From the NCBI RefSeq assembly GCF_003473485.1, contig NC_053043.1:15901001-15965000 (forward strand): a DNA stretch of 64,000 nt. The letters run 5' to 3'. Below the pieces are notes generated by a model. It was not told the origin of the DNA. It did no database searches and saw only the letters and a program-made list of their open reading frames with translations. Origin of the DNA: Medicago truncatula. Taxonomy: Eukaryota > Streptophyta > Magnoliopsida > Fabales > Fabaceae. A program made the position numbers and the translations under genes. Each line of letters opens with the position of its first letter. The stretch's first letter is position 1. Shown here one piece after another: positions 1 to 12,176 of this stretch.

Positions 1-240
1 TTTGTCACTATAGATTTTGCTCATATGTCATATTCAAGACCGGTTTGGAATTAAGCTACTAATCTCATCCATTTCAGTATATCCAAAGAATCATATTAAT
101 TCTTTATACCTTGGAAGACTTGTAAATGATGGAACATCTACGCGGTTTTCTGGTTTGAAATTAAGGATGTTCTGTTTGTTTGTTTGTTTTTTTTTTTTTT
201 TAAGGGAAGAATGTTATGTTATTAATCACTTATCTAATAT
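1..240 (+). other. Upstream block shared with the 23.9-25.2 kb kinase gene
   Basis: Bases 1-175 match, in inverted orientation, a block at 25461-25665 upstream of the paralogous kinase on the minus strand. Both read through the words FVAIDF, HMS, NLI, RLVNDG and KLRM in one frame, but only the copy near 25.6 kb begins with ATG. The block may be a remnant of a lost upstream exon or simply a duplicated promoter region. It shows that the duplication unit reaches at least 1.6 kb upstream of the start codon. Confidence 0.5.
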
Positions 241-1653
241 GACCTCGTGAGCTTAGTTCAATTGGTATGGACAATGCATAATATATGTAACGTCTGCGTT
301 CAAACTCTGACCACCACAAAAACAAAAATCATTTATTTAGTACTATCTCCGTCCCATATTAAGTGACACAGTTGACTCTGTTACACATACCAATACATAA
401 TTTTGACTTTAAATAACTTTACTAATCTATAAGAAAAAATTATAAAAATTTGATATTTTAAAAATATTCATCGAGATGAATCAAACGACATCTTATATGA
501 TATTATTTATCTTTATATATTAATAGAAAAATACGATCAAAATATGTTAGATCAATAGTGCACATTTTCAAATAAGTCATATATTATAGGATAATATATT
601 TTTTCATTTTGACCAATCACAAATTTAGTCTTGAGATTTACAGATGTTGGATAGCATAATTAGATAAACCCTTAATTATTTATTATTCCAAGTATCGTTC
701 GTTGCCTTGCCTCTTTTAGTTTTGTCTCTAACGTATATAAAAATAGGACATAAAGTATATGAAATGGGCCCTTCTACGGTACACCCGTAAATTAAGGTGT
801 ACCGGTACTCTCGCTTATAATTTTTATAAATTAACTATCATTTTTTATAAAGAAAATAAGTGTTTGTTGACATATATATTTTAGAAAATATCATTTTATA
901 AGAAAAAACATCATTTCATTTTTTATAAAAGTCATACTAATTTTTTTTTACATTTTATTGTAAAAAATAATCAAAATTTTCTATTATGACTAATAAGAAT
1001 TCAGAAAAATCAAATTTTATTGCGTTGACGTTTTTGTTAAATAAGATTTAATCATTATAATTATAGGTGATAGAAAATAATTTTTTCCTACAAAAAATAA
1101 CTTATTGAACTATTAATTTAATGATTGGGTGTACCAATACACTTAAATAATTGGGTGTACTATAGAATTTGCCATATGAAATATATCAAAGTAATCCTTA
1201 CGATTAAGATAATGTTAGAGACTAATTGAACGAAACTTTTTTCTTCTTTCAAATAGTCTAGTAGTTAGAAATTCATCTTTATAAGCTGAATAAGTGTGGT
1301 ATCCGAGTTATGACCCTGCCCCTGCATATATTATGCACTACCCCATACTTTAAATACTAAAATGATATATTTAATACACTTTAGTTATTGTGGAATTTTT
1401 TTTTATTTTAACAATCATTTAAAAAAATTCGGTAAAAAAATTATTTTAAGATATAGTTTTTTTTAAGAGAATATTTTGTTAATATGCCTCAATATGTAGA
1501 AGCTAAGTTGATGTTCCATGTATATATGATTGCTTTTCCTTGATAGTGACTTGGGATTTAATTAATTAATTTGCATATAAATTTGAATACTACACCTCTT
1601 CACTTTGCTCCTCACAAAACAATCTAGTGTTTTGAATTTTTATCTCTTGTCTA
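241..1653. other. Intergenic region upstream of the first kinase
   Basis: AT-rich DNA with no convincing gene. Bases 246-320 look like a decayed tRNA-derived SINE (AGCTTAGTTCAATTGG as an A-box-like start, GCGTTCAAAC as a B-box-like word). A 408-bp MITE occupies 766-1173 and is listed separately. Bases 1560-1620 (AATTTGCATATAA, then TCTTCACTTTGCT) are conserved upstream of the minus-strand paralog near 25.3 kb and probably contain the core promoter. Confidence 0.5.
766..1173. mobile_element. Mutator-type MITE with 9-bp target duplication
   Basis: A 408-bp element flanked by perfect 9-bp direct repeats ATATGAAAT (757-765 and 1174-1182). The ends are imperfect inverted repeats of about 40 bp, each with two GTACACCC-type words (GGTACACCC, GGTGTACC on the left; GGGTGTACCA, GGGTGTACTA on the right). 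The interior is AT-rich and noncoding. The 9-bp duplication is typical of Mutator-like transposition. Confidence 0.85.
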
Positions 1654-3008
1654 ATGTCATCCTCGGAAGCTATTGCAATTGAGGCTGTTCTAGTCATAGG
1701 TAGGATTCTGATTAAACCGTTATGATCTTTTTGTTTTTCATATTTTGCTTTGTTATGTTTTTTTTCCTAATGATTTAGTAACAAGATTTCTAATAGAACA
1801 TTATCAATTTTGCAGTAGTGATTGTCGCGAAGGTAGCTATTTTAATCTGTGTGTGTAGAAAAAGAAATCAAGTAAATGGTGGAACCATTAGTCCAGATTC
1901 ACAATTTATAACACTCACTATGGATAAATTTTTAAACGACATGGAAAGGGAGAAGCCGATAAGATTCACCGGTCAACAACTAAGAATTGCAACAGACAAC
2001 TACTCGAACTTGTTAGGGTCAGGTGGATTTGGTACAGTTTACAAAGGAATTTTCAGTAACGGAACCATGGTAGCTGTGAAGGTTTTGCGTGGTAGTTCTA
2101 ACAAGAAAATTGACGAACAATTTATGGCAGAAGTTGGAACAATCGGTAGAATTCATCACTTTAATCTTGTTAGGTTATATGGATTTTGCTTTGAAAGAAA
2201 CTTGATAGCGCTTGTTTATGAATACATGGGAAATGGATCACTTGATAGGTATTTGTTTCATGAAACAAAAGTGTTAGGATATGAAAAGCTTCATGAGATT
2301 GCAATTGGTACGGCAAGAGGCATTGCTTACTTGCACGAAGAGTGTCAACATAGAATAATCCACTATGATATAAAACCGGGAAATATTCTCTTGGATAAGA
2401 ACTTCTATCCTAAAGTCGCTGATTTTGGTTTGGCCAAAAATTGCAACAGGGAAAATACTCACATAACAATGACCGGGGGAAGGGGGACGCCTGGTTACGC
2501 CGCACCTGAACTTTGGATGCCATTTCCTATAACTCATAAATGTGATGTTTATAGTTTTGGTATGCTATTATTTGAAATTATAGGTAGGAGAAGAAACCTT
2601 GACATTAAAAACACTGAAAGCCAAGAGTGGTTTCCAATTTGGGTTTGGAAAAAATTTGATGCTGGACTTTTGGGGGAGGCAATGATAGTTTGTGGAATAG
2701 AAGAGAAAAATAAAGAGATTGCTGAGAGAATGATTAAGGTAGCTTTATGGTGTGTTCAATATAGGCCAGAATTAAGGCCTATAATGAGTGTTGTGGTGAA
2801 AATGTTAGAAGGTTCATTAGAAATTCCAAAGACTTTTAACCCATTTCAACATTTGATTGATGGGACTGAGTTTACTACTCATTCAGTGCAAGAGTCAAAT
2901 ACATATACAACTAGTGTTTCTTCTGTTATGGTAAGTGATTCCAGCATTGTATGTGCTACTCCTATTATGAGGAAATATGAGATTGAATTGGCATCTAGCA
3001 CAGCTTGA
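1654..3008 (+). CDS. LRK10-like (Lr10/PR5K-type) non-RD receptor kinase, type I, no ectodomain
   Basis: Two exons, 1654-1699 and 1816-3008 (donor GTAGG, acceptor TTTTGCAG), give 412 residues. Residues 12-29 are a membrane segment followed by basic CRKRN. The Ser/Thr kinase domain has its glycine loop GSGGFG at 83-88, ATP lysine K104, helix-C E121, HYD at 198-200 in place of HRD, DFG at 218-220 and APE at 245-247, so all catalytic residues are present. HYD makes it a non-RD kinase, a class often linked to immune signalling; LRK10L proteins normally carry a cysteine-rich extracellular part, which is absent here. Only about ten residues precede the membrane helix. The ATG at 1654 was chosen because the minus-strand paralog at 25232 has the same short first exon and intron phase. 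Its ligand and role are unknown; a defence role is inferred from family. Confidence 0.88.
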
Positions 3009-3329
3009 TGGAAAGCATATGCTACATCATGAGAAGGATTGCATGTTGTAATGAAGTTGTAAATTTTTACCTTTCTACTAGTTTGATCAATAGAATCTAT
3101 TTTGCTTTGGCGTCCTATTTTTATTTATTTTGTCAATAATGTTGTTTACTTTCACTTTTAATTTACTTCGAGTTAACCGTTTTGTATACCTAGATATTGG
3201 GTAGCTCAACTGGTTCGAACTAAGGGTTAAGGAGTTTGAAGTTCTAGTTTAAAATCGGACAAAAGATTAAATATTAATCGAACAATTAATTACTGACATT
3301 TATTATTAAAAAAATAATTTTGTATATTG

Positions 3330-3383
<54 letters not shown>

Positions 3384-3658
3384 GTCATTTTCTCTATCTC
3401 TCTTCATATCGCATCACTAATATATCATATTTATCATATCATTTTATCTATATTTTTCTCTCTCAAGGGTGATGATGGATTTTGGGTGTCAATTGATTAC
3501 TTTCCAAATAAAAATTATAATAAACATTTCCTTCTATAGAAGCAAATTATCATACAAATTGCTACATGTAAGAATTAAAATGCTATTTTACCTATGGACC
3601 AAAAAAATCTATATCATTGCTCAAAAACAATATATATATATATATATATATATAGATA
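3009..3658. other. 3' flank with TA microsatellites
   Basis: No gene is seen. A (TA)n tract fills about 3334-3378 and a second fills 3630-3654, and short apparent reading frames across them are low-complexity artefacts. Bases 3190-3260 contain a weak tRNA-like/SINE start (GGGTAGCTCAACTGG). Confidence 0.6.
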
Positions 3659-4454
3659 GGATCCGTTGACACCTGGTGTCAACGAATTTGTTGACACCAA
3701 ATCTCAACCATCAATTTTATTTAATTCAATGGTCCATAATTATTGGTTCAATTAACTTGTGTATCTTTTTTTCCTTATCTCACCTGATCCCATGCCCAAT
3801 GTTCTGCTTCATCTTCTCCAACACACATCAAATAATCAACCCATTCAATATCGATCAATGCAAAACCATCCAAAATTTAGAAACACAATTTTCATGTTAA
3901 TTTCACCAATCAAAGCAATTTAGAAATTGAATAACTTAATTTCAAGAATAATTCTTCTGTCTGAATTTCAAGAACACAACTAAAAGTGGTGAAACTCAAG
4001 AACTCAATTTAAAAAACAAATTTTTTGTCTGAATTTAAAGAACTCAAGAACACAATTAAAAACAATTTTTGCTTCTCACATATCTGAATTTCAAAAGTCA
4101 ATTTTCACACCTAAAATTCCACCAATCAAAGTGAAGCCATCCAAAATACCATGAATTCATTAGCTTCCTCTAATTCCAATCCATTTCATGAATAATAGAT
4201 AAATTATCTGAATAGGTTGCAATCTATATAAGAAATAAATCAAGGAGTGGAGGTGGTGGAGAGCAGCGCATTGTCTAGAAAAAACAATTGAGCATCATTG
4301 TGTTTTTTTTTTTTTTTTGAACAAACATCATTGTGATTTTAAAGTGCCATCAAAAGTAATTAAGTAAGGATACATTAGCGTGAGTCAATTTAGAGAATAT
4401 TACTAGCCTTTGATTAAAATAGATTGACGGTTGAGATTTGGTGTCAACGGATCC
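3659..4454. mobile_element. Non-autonomous inverted-repeat element (796 bp)
   Basis: The ends are perfect inverted copies of GGATCCGTTGACACC (3659-3673 and 4440-4454). The pairing continues inward as AAATCTCAACC facing GGTTGAGATTT, after a 25-bp insertion in the left arm that repeats the GTTGACACC word. The interior is AT-rich with short repeats (GAATTTCAAGAAC) and encodes nothing recognisable. No target duplication was obvious by eye. Confidence 0.65.
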
Positions 4455-6798
4455 TGACTCAAGGGTTAAAAGAGTTAAAAACGTTCGACATATGCATCTC
4501 AGACATCAAACTTCTCAATTTTTATCAATGTTGTTTTACATATTATTCTCGAAGTTATCAAAGACTATATCCAAATGGGTAGCTAGGAAAAAATGGAGAT
4601 GGAGACAAGCATTTATTCCATTGGAAAAATACAAAGAACGTCTCTCTTTCCTTATTATTTAGTCTCATCTCATCATTTTATAGTAATTTAGTTCCTTCTC
4701 ATTCGAACCAAGAGTTCTTGAAGTTACATTTTATGCTTGGCATATTTAAGAAACAATAAAGATTTTGATCATATGCTTGTTTTTATCTGTTTTGAAATTT
4801 AGTATGCTGACTCATTGAATCATACTCATCCTTTAACCAGGAATGATCTGTAATTAATACTCCATTTTATAATATCTGCCACTGTGATCTATGTCTCATT
4901 GAATGGCTTTTTTTAATGAGCAGTGCTATTCCTCGCGAGAGAAATCATCCCGAGCCGATCGCGAAAAGTGTTTAGCCAATTGAATTTGTTCATTACCGGA
5001 AAACATGGGAGGCAATGCTTACAATTTACGAAAGATATTAAGTAAACAACCATTTGTGAAATCCTCGCTAGCTTTGTTGTCGCTATACCTAGCAATTTTG
5101 CTCTTTTAATATATTTGCAATTGATGTCACATATTTGACCGTAATTCAATAATTCTCTTCGATGTCGAAGATCTCAACCTCACCTGCAATTTGAAACATT
5201 GGTAGATGGAAAGACCACATTACTCTTTGTAAAATTAAGGGGTGATTCTAATTCAATATACAGAGCTGACTTGCAAGGTAAGAGATATATCTCAACAACA
5301 ACAACAACCAAGCCTTATTCCACTAAGTGGGGTCGGCTACATGGACCAAATACAGAGCTGACTTGCAAGGGAAGAGATATCTCTCATTTATAAATTTAAT
5401 TTTATACCTCTAGAGCGTACGAGTGCGAAAAGCAGAAAAACTAATTTTAACATCGATTTTCATTTATATTGCTGTTAAAAGTGTATGTGTGATGATTTTA
5501 TAAATAATGCAAAAAAAAAATTGTTTTGGCTGAGAAGATACGATTTGGTTTACACAAAATTCGATGTTAAAAGCACTTATGACGTCAACCGTTTTGGCAA
5601 CAACTCTTGAATGCTTTTTAAAAAATTCCACAAAAGATGTTAGCTTTTGATCTCACCGTGTAAGCCCTCCCTCTCGATCTTACCTCCATTCGCCGTCACT
5701 ATTACTCCATCTGTTTTCCAGCCGTTCTCTGTCCAGTAAAAGCCTCCTTCACTATGGTATCTTAGAAAATATTTCTTGCATGACTTGATCTTTCTTTGTT
5801 TCTAAAATATTCTTTATGATTTGGTTGTGATATGTGTGAAGTTCTTGTTATTCGGTGAAACCGTGACACTCTTCAAAAACTCTGGTATTTGTGGACAATT
5901 ACAGAGCACTTGATTTATATTTAGCACTATTGAGAAACTCAACCACACAAAACTCCACTTCGTTTATTTTTTTTTTTCTTCTGCTATTTGAACTGTATTC
6001 AATTCTGTTTTTATCACTAACTTTTGTACAAAAGTAATTTGCATCTGACTAGAGCTTGGTTCTTTTAAATTTCCATTTTTCCTTTTCTTACACAAATTAT
6101 ATTAGTTGGTGCAGAGCAAGTATGCTTTGATTTTAGTATTTTTATGAGTATAAATATTGCATCATCTTAATTGTTACTTGGTTGAAATTTCTAATGTGTT
6201 CCAAAAAAAATTCGTTTTCCACATAAATATCTGTAGTTGGTTCTGCCAGACCTAATTCACTTATGGCTAATTTTAGCGACAATTATCATTGCCTTTAGTA
6301 GCAATATAAATTGCTTCTGAAACTTTTACCGGCAATTACTTACTGAACGGTAATTCCAGTGTCGCTAAAAGCTTTAGCAGCAACTCGAACAACACTACTT
6401 ATAAATTTATTTTCAGGCCATATTTCAGTTGGGAGCGGAACTATTAACACCTCTAATCTATTATCTGGAAGTCAAGATCATATATGCACAATACAGGTAA
6501 TGATTTTCTTTCTAAAAAAAAACAAGAAAAATCTACCTATTAGTGGCTACCACAGGTGGACGAGAAGCTATATTGAGCATAGTAGCTGTTGAAATTTAAA
6601 TATGCCATATCATGATATAATGCTGATTTCTTCTTGTTCTACGTTGATTTCTTGTTGGTTTTTGTCAGTGTTTCTAACTGTGTACTTGCAGCTGTGTTTC
6701 TGTGGATGGTAACTATTTTTGTTTTTTCTTGCAACAGAAGATCTCATTCTCATATTGATAGGACTCCAAATCAAGCACATAAATTCTAAACCTCAAAA
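4455..6798. other. Gene-poor spacer
   Basis: No convincing gene was found. It contains a truncated Au-type SINE tail near 5293-5350 (separate entry). At 6265-6400 there is a repetitive stretch with TTTAGCGACAATTATC and GGTAATTCCAGTGTCGCTAAA, resembling the subterminal repeats of a TIR transposon, but no ends could be placed. Short open frames here lack family signatures. Confidence 0.5.
5259..5384 (-). repeat. 5'-truncated Au-type SINE with a long target duplication
   Basis: About 57 bp at 5293-5350 read, on the minus strand, as the 3' end of an Au-like SINE: GTCGGCT/AGCCGAC, then CCCACTTAGTGGGAT, then a (GTT)n-type tail (CAACAACAACAAC on the plus strand). It is flanked by near-identical direct repeats of about 33 bp that begin TACAGAGCTGACTTGCAAGG (5259 and 5351). 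This fits LINE-type integration of a truncated SINE. Confidence 0.65.
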
Positions 6799-7232
6799 AT
6801 GGATAAATTTCTGAATGATTTGGAAAGAGACAAACCTGTGAGGTTCTTTAATGAGTAATTAAGAATAGCAACAGATAACTAACTCGAGAGGTTTTGGAAG
6901 GTATATAAAGGAAGTTTCAATAATAAAACGACCGAAGCTGTGAAGGAAGTTTCAACATAGGAATTCTGACAAGATAGTTGAATAGAAAATTATGGCAGAA
7001 GTTTTTACAATTGGTAGAATTCAATATTCATCCCTTCAATTCGGTATTATTCGGCATTAACTTCAATCCTAAAGTTGCTGATTTTGGTTTGGCCAAGCTT
7101 CTTAACTAGGAAAATACTCATGACTTGCAGTTCAATCATCGCATAATCATGACACTGGTGAATTTTCTAGCTCTTTTGTGATTGTAACCGAATTCGGAAT
7201 TCTATGTGCTATTCATATTATCGTTGGAAAGT
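6799..7232 (+). pseudogene. Relic of a type I LRK10-like kinase
   Basis: The conceptual reading starts MDKFLNDLERDKPVRF, matching residues 51-66 of the kinase at 1654-3008, but stops interrupt it within 20 codons (after FFNE, and after RIATDN). Later fragments KVYKGSFNN, KVADFGLAKLLN and ENTH are recognisable in different frames. A last trace at 7197-7232 resembles the paralog's C-terminal VCATPIMRK region. Large internal deletions remove the segment between helix C and the activation loop, including the catalytic loop. It is a dead, truncated copy in the same orientation as the first kinase gene. Confidence 0.85.
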
Positions 7233-7674
7233 AAGTGATAGAATCAGTCTCTAAATGATGTTTTGAAATATTTTCCATTTATTGAATTAGCTCTGTTGAA
7301 TCCTTATATTTTTGTAAGGAAACGAAGTCGATATTTTCTTTTTGTGTAAACTAGGTAAAGTCTGTATGCGACACTGCATAGACTAACTTTCTAGGGTCGG
7401 GTATGGCTATAATGGATGACAAAGTTATGGCTCAAGAGCTTCAACGCTGCTGCATTCATAGGAATGAATTCAATATCTATTTTATATATTTTATAAACAA
7501 AGTCAATACACATTTTATAAACAAAGAAAACTATTGTACAGAAATTTGAAACCAACACTCAAACATGGAATACTCTGTTGGTAGAATTTCCAAAATTAGT
7601 ATGTTGAACCCTTACATGAGGTAGTTTCATAGAACAAGCTTCTTTTTTCTCTGTACTGCCATGATACATCTAAG
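7233..7674. other. Spacer between the kinase relic and the minus-strand kinase
   Basis: No gene is seen. It is AT-rich and holds the 3' region of the minus-strand kinase gene; bases 7640-7674 match the sequence beyond the MITE in the paralog at 19 kb (ATGTATCAT words). Confidence 0.45.
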
Positions 7675-7818
7675 TGCATGTTTAGATTGGTGGTGTTTGG
7701 CGAAATCATGGTGCACCGACAATGAATGTGACACAAGCCGTACATCATAGCTTCAACTAATCCACAGTGCTTCCGTGAAACGTGATTTCGTTAAAGCCAC
7801 CTTGATTCCAAACATGCA
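7675..7818. mobile_element. MITE abutting the stop codon of the minus-strand kinase
   Basis: Inverted ends TGCATGTTTAGATT and the complement of AATCCAAACATGCA-like sequence, flanked by CTAAG at 7670-7674 and 7819-7823. The right-hand CTAAG contains the kinase stop codon (TAG on the minus strand). A diverged copy sits at the same place after the degenerate paralog (19010-19105), so the insertion predates that duplication. Confidence 0.65.
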
Positions 7819-9908
7819 CTAAGTAGGTTTTTCAATCTGAAATGATTCATGTTTGATTTTTGAGCAAGATTCGCTAAAAGATTCTGTATTCCACGATGAT
7901 ATAGTAGCATCAGAATCTGCAGTGCTTCCTTCTTGTGTCAAATTTTCTTTAACAGGAACCAGATTATGGAAGGGAAATGGAGGTGAAGAAATTTCAATTT
8001 CACCCTCTAACATCTTTACAACAGTACTCATTAGAGGTCTATCATTTGGTGAATACTGAACACACCATAGAGCAACCTTCAACATTCTCTCTGCTATCTC
8101 ATTATCTTTCTCTTCAACTCCACAAAGCGCAAGCATAACAACCAATTCATTATTCTCAAACATTTCCCATGTCCACTTTGGAAACCATTGTTGCGATTCA
8201 CTGTAACTAGAATCGAAATGCCTTCTTCTGCCAACAATTTCAAATAGAAGAATACCAAAACTATAAACATCACACTTGTGTGTAACTGGATAAGGCTTCC
8301 ACATTTCAGGTGCAGCATAACCTCGCGTTCCTCTAAAGTGAGTATTCATTACAATGTTACTTTCTCTACTTCTTAACTTTGCTAATCCAAAATCAGCTAT
8401 TTTTGGTACTAATTTCATGTCAAGAAGAACATTTTCTGGTTTGATATCATAATGAATTATTCTTTGCTGACAATCCTCATGTAAATAAGCAATTCCTTTC
8501 GCCGTTCCAATAGCAATCTCCTGAAACTTTCGCAACTCAACGTCACGATTCTTGCTACCAAATAAGTACTTGTCAAGAGAACCATTTTCAACATACTCAT
8601 AAACAAGTGCTCTCGTGTCATGGTCAAAGCAGAATCCATAAAGTTTGACTAAATTGATATGGTAAGTTCTTCCAATAGTGCTAACTTCTGCTTTGAATTG
8701 CTCTTCCATTCCCATATCCAAACAGTTGAGAACTTTTACTGCAACATTTTCTCCATTTGGTAATTCTCCTTTAAAGACAACTCCAAAAGCACCAGAACCT
8801 AATATCGTCGAGTAGCTTTTTGTAATTTCATCGAGTTTCTCAGGCGTGAATCTTATTGGTTTCTCTCTGTTGATGTTGCTTAAGAATCTTTCCATGGTTG
8901 GAAATTCAGCTTTTGAATCATGTGGTATTATAACTTCAATTTTGCTGGCTGAAGTTAATGAGTTTGAAGATATTTGATGATCCTTTTCTGCGGTTGGAAT
9001 CTGAGTGTAAGCTGGAATTGCTGTTCCTGCTTTCTTTAGGCACTCAATAATCGCATACACTATTGCTATAACGGCAATTATTACCACCACTCCATATACT
9101 GAAAAATGGAAATAAAGCATAATCCTACATTAAATTCAATTCTTCCAATCCAAGTACAAGACATTTGTTTCGTATAAAATCTACATTCATAATGAATAAA
9201 CCATTAAATGCTATAATATAGATTTGCTGTACTATGTCATGTAATTATACCAATAACTAAATACACAATTAAGTATAGTTTTAATTCATGTAATTATGCC
9301 TATGGTAATTGTTATTTTGTTTTCATCCCTTCCAATATTTGATTCAAGTTAAATTAGTCATTGTAATATGTACTCACTTTTGGTTTTAGTTTAAAAAATG
9401 TGACATCTAATTGGTTTCTAAGAATCGATTCATTGATTCATATGTATATAAGAGCTTATCATATAAGTTCTTATTTATAAACAATCTCTATAACAAAAGA
9501 TAAAATAAATAAACGGTTTTCATATAATCTATAAGTTGTTTTCATAAGCTATCGTGCAGAGCTTATAGAAATAAGCTAAGATGAAAGTTAAGACATGTCA
9601 TTAATTGTTTCTATGAGATCTTTCAAACAATCTTACAAGGGGTTATGCTAGTCGATAAGCTCAAATAAGTAAACCCAGACATACTCTAAAAACATATCTA
9701 AAGCTTATTATATTCATGCATACATAAAAAGGATTAGTTATCTAAAGTTGTTCATACCTACAGATTCTGCTACAGCCCATTTCATAGAAGAATCAACAGT
9801 GTCACCAAATCTGTCAAAAGTTCTCTGAGCCTGTGTATCAAAATTGTCTGATGATGAAGTGTAAAAGGAAGGAGGAGAATCAGGAAACTGATAGTGAAAA
9901 TTACTCAT
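7819..9908 (-). CDS. LRK10-like non-RD receptor kinase, type II
   Basis: Two coding exons on the minus strand, 9908-9758 and 9098-7819, give 476 residues (donor GTATGAA, acceptor TTTTTCAG). Residues 1-50 form a hydrophilic Ser/Pro-rich leader (FPDSPPS, TSSSDNF) with no cleavable signal peptide visible. Residues 51-69 are a strongly hydrophobic membrane segment, then a basic linker. The kinase domain has GSGAFG at 151-156, K172, HYD at 266-268, DFG at 286-288 and intact APE, so it should be catalytically competent and non-RD. The donor four bases downstream of an alternative GT was chosen because it keeps the helix in frame. The tail is Ser/Thr-rich. A W-box/CGCG-box promoter block lies about 155 bp upstream. 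The role is unknown; a defence or signalling function is inferred from family. Confidence 0.88.
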
Positions 9909-10059
9909 GTTTGTAGTTTATGGTTGGAATTTGGATTGAGAAATGATTCAAATGGCATGCAAGTGGTATATCAAGATATGTAGTAACCTTGCTTGTTAGT
10001 GTGAAATAAGAAAATAGTGTCTTTGACCAAATCAAGTCCATCAATTCTATAGCCAAACT

Positions 10060-10109
10060 AAAACGCGTTTTTGCTTAGTCAAAGGCTCTAGGAAATTATT
10101 AGAAGTTTC
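10060..10109 (-). promoter_or_regulatory. Conserved W-box plus CGCG-box promoter block
   Basis: On the minus strand the block reads GAAACTTCTAA, a spacer with AGAGCC, then TTTGACTAAG and AAAAACGCGTTTT. TTGAC is the WRKY W-box core, and ACGCGT fits the CGCG box bound by calmodulin-binding CAMTA factors. The same order and near-same spacing occurs upstream of the kinase genes at 17553 and 21177. It lies about 155 bp upstream of the ATG at 9908. Confidence 0.65.
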
Positions 10110-10224
10110 AAAGCTTTTTTTTTTTACTAAAAAAAGGGACAAATTCAAAGGGATGTATTTATTTTAAAAATTTAATAACCATATAGTTACAATATAAAAA
10201 ATACTTTAAAACCATCCCACTATA

Positions 10225-10375
10225 TTTCAACATGTGTATTGTCCGTCAATGGAGTTGACTGATCAGTTGGTAAGAAGTTGATTCATTTGTAAGGTTAAAC
10301 TCTTTTAGGAAGGGGAATATGTGTGTTGACTATTTAGCCAAACTTGGAACAAGGTCTACTAGTGTGTTGACTTGG
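10225..10375 (+). repeat. Dispersed repeat, copy 1
   Basis: The segment from CTATATTTCAACATGTGTA through GTCCGTCAATG, GTTGGTAAGAAGTTGA and GGAACAAGGTCTACTAG matches 14850-15010 and 16866-17010. All three copies lie on the plus strand near the kinase genes, so they look like by-products of local duplication. Confidence 0.7.
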
Positions 10376-11203
10376 TGATTCCTTTTATGATGATGAATTT
10401 CTTGTCTATAAATTTGATTGTATCTATTTGAAATAATTAGATGAGAATATAAGTGAATAGTGTATGTCTGTGATGAATATGTGTCTATGTGAGAATCATG
10501 TAATTGATTATGTGAATAAATGTGATGACATGTATGAAGCTATGTGTGTTTTTTGACGATGCGTGTATAATTGTAATGATGGTGATGAAATGAGAATGAT
10601 GTGATAATCCCTTGGTGATAAATTGACTATGAGATTACTTGCTTTGGCTCATGATGTTGAATTATGCTTGATTTGAAGAGATTATATGATTGATGTTAGT
10701 ATTATAGGAAATGCTAAATGTATGTAAATGTGATACTTGAATCTTAGAATGGTATATTTGTGCTTATATCTTTTTAAGTCGAATATTTATCTTACCCTCA
10801 ATGGTTGTTTGACCGCCTTTCCATTGCAAAATGGTGTAAATGTGCAGGTTGAGTACGCTTGAGACGTGTGAGTACCCGAGGCTTAGCTTGACACTTCCTC
10901 GTTTTTCTTGCTTGCTTTGGAGTCTGGTTGTAGGCTTTGATTAGGACCTTGGTCGGGAGTAGTTATTTATTTTACTTGTTGAATTTTGTTGAGAATCTTG
11001 TTGTTTAATTGATGTATTTTGAGATTGAGATATATTGCTGAGACCTTGAGATGTTTTTATTCTGCTGCAAAATTTTATGAAAACAGAATTATACATGTTG
11101 AGTTAATAATGAAATATCACCTTGAATATTTATGAATAATTGTTTCATTTGCATTAAATGTTGTTTTTGGGGTTCAAAGGGTGTCACAATATGAGTCTAG
11201 TTT

Positions 11204-11293
11204 TTTGTTTTTTTGGTGTATGGTGTTCAAACCCCGAACTTTGCATACATTATATTTTATCTCTACCAATTGAGTTAAGCTTACGAAGACAAC
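11204..11293 (-). mobile_element. tRNA-derived SINE
   Basis: About 90 bp, in minus orientation. The A-box-like word is TAACTCAATTGGTAGAG and the B box is GGTTTGAACACC. It is flanked by 13-bp direct repeats ATGAGTCTAGTTT (11191-11203) and ATGAGTATAGTTT (11294-11306), which differ at one base. It is a short, intact-looking insertion. Confidence 0.75.
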
Positions 11294-12042
11294 ATGAGTA
11301 TAGTTTGTAACTATGGGGTGTGAAATTAGAAGTTTTCTACTAGAAGGCTAATTGGATCCACCCTCCCAACCAAAAGTTCAAAGACCTTTCACTGGTAAAT
11401 AAGAAACCAAAATAATTTAGGATTTTCCTCAACAACGAAAAAAATTAGGGTTTGTCTCTCCGTCTTTTTCGCAGCAACTAGACTTTTGACCCGTGTGATG
11501 CACGGGTCTTATCGACCATAATAGAGATCAATAAATAATCTTTAACCTGTAAGATTATGGGTCAATCAATAAACGCAAATTAGATTATTAGATATACGAT
11601 ATTACAATCAAATTTATCTTACTATGTCCTTCAATGACACTTGAATCTTATCAAATTTTACATTTTAGTTTTGAAAAATTAATCAATTAAAGACTGTTAT
11701 TTTATTTTATCACAATATGTTATTAGGGCATTATCTTCTCTTTTTTTTTAAAAAAAAATTATAAAGATAAAAAGATAAAAAGAATAGAATATTGTATTGT
11801 TGCACTGGTCAATTTTATTTATTACTTTTATAGTTAAACATCAAAAATTGACTCGTAATAATTGCTCTACTAACATGAAAAACAAAGTCACTTCAATTAA
11901 TATAATTTCTAAACTACACGTACAGCTCTAAAAAGCATAATTACACTTTGATATTTACGAAAAGTAATAATATATTTTTCCAACCAAATACATATCATAT
12001 CTGCATATATCATAGAATTTAATAATAGAAGAGATCTTATAC

Positions 12043-12176
12043 GTCTAAAAGTCCTAGCTCAATTGACAAATGCCGAAATTGTAAGGTCGGACGTCATGAC
12101 CCGGGTTCGAACCCGAGACCTTACAGTGTGTGGGAGTTTAATTTCAGTGGTTTACCACTTCATCTAAGTAAAAAAA
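12043..12176 (+). mobile_element. tRNA-derived SINE
   Basis: About 134 bp with A box TAGCTCAATTGAC, B box GGGTTCGAACCC and an A-rich 3' tail. Perfect 11-bp target duplications AGATCTTATAC lie at 12032-12042 and 12177-12187. It is not a functional tRNA gene: there is no acceptor-stem pairing and the tail is SINE-like. Confidence 0.8.

Noticed and set aside
2274..2537. 87-codon antisense frame inside the first kinase, also present at 24341-24604 in its paralog
   Set aside because: Conservation is fully explained by the kinase sequence on the other strand (the catalytic and DFG region).
3327..3669. Small frames rich in Ile-Tyr
   Set aside because: They are translations of TA microsatellites.
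12043..12176. Possible tRNA gene
   Set aside because: A and B boxes are present, but there is no cloverleaf acceptor stem. An A-rich tail and 11-bp target duplications show it is a SINE.
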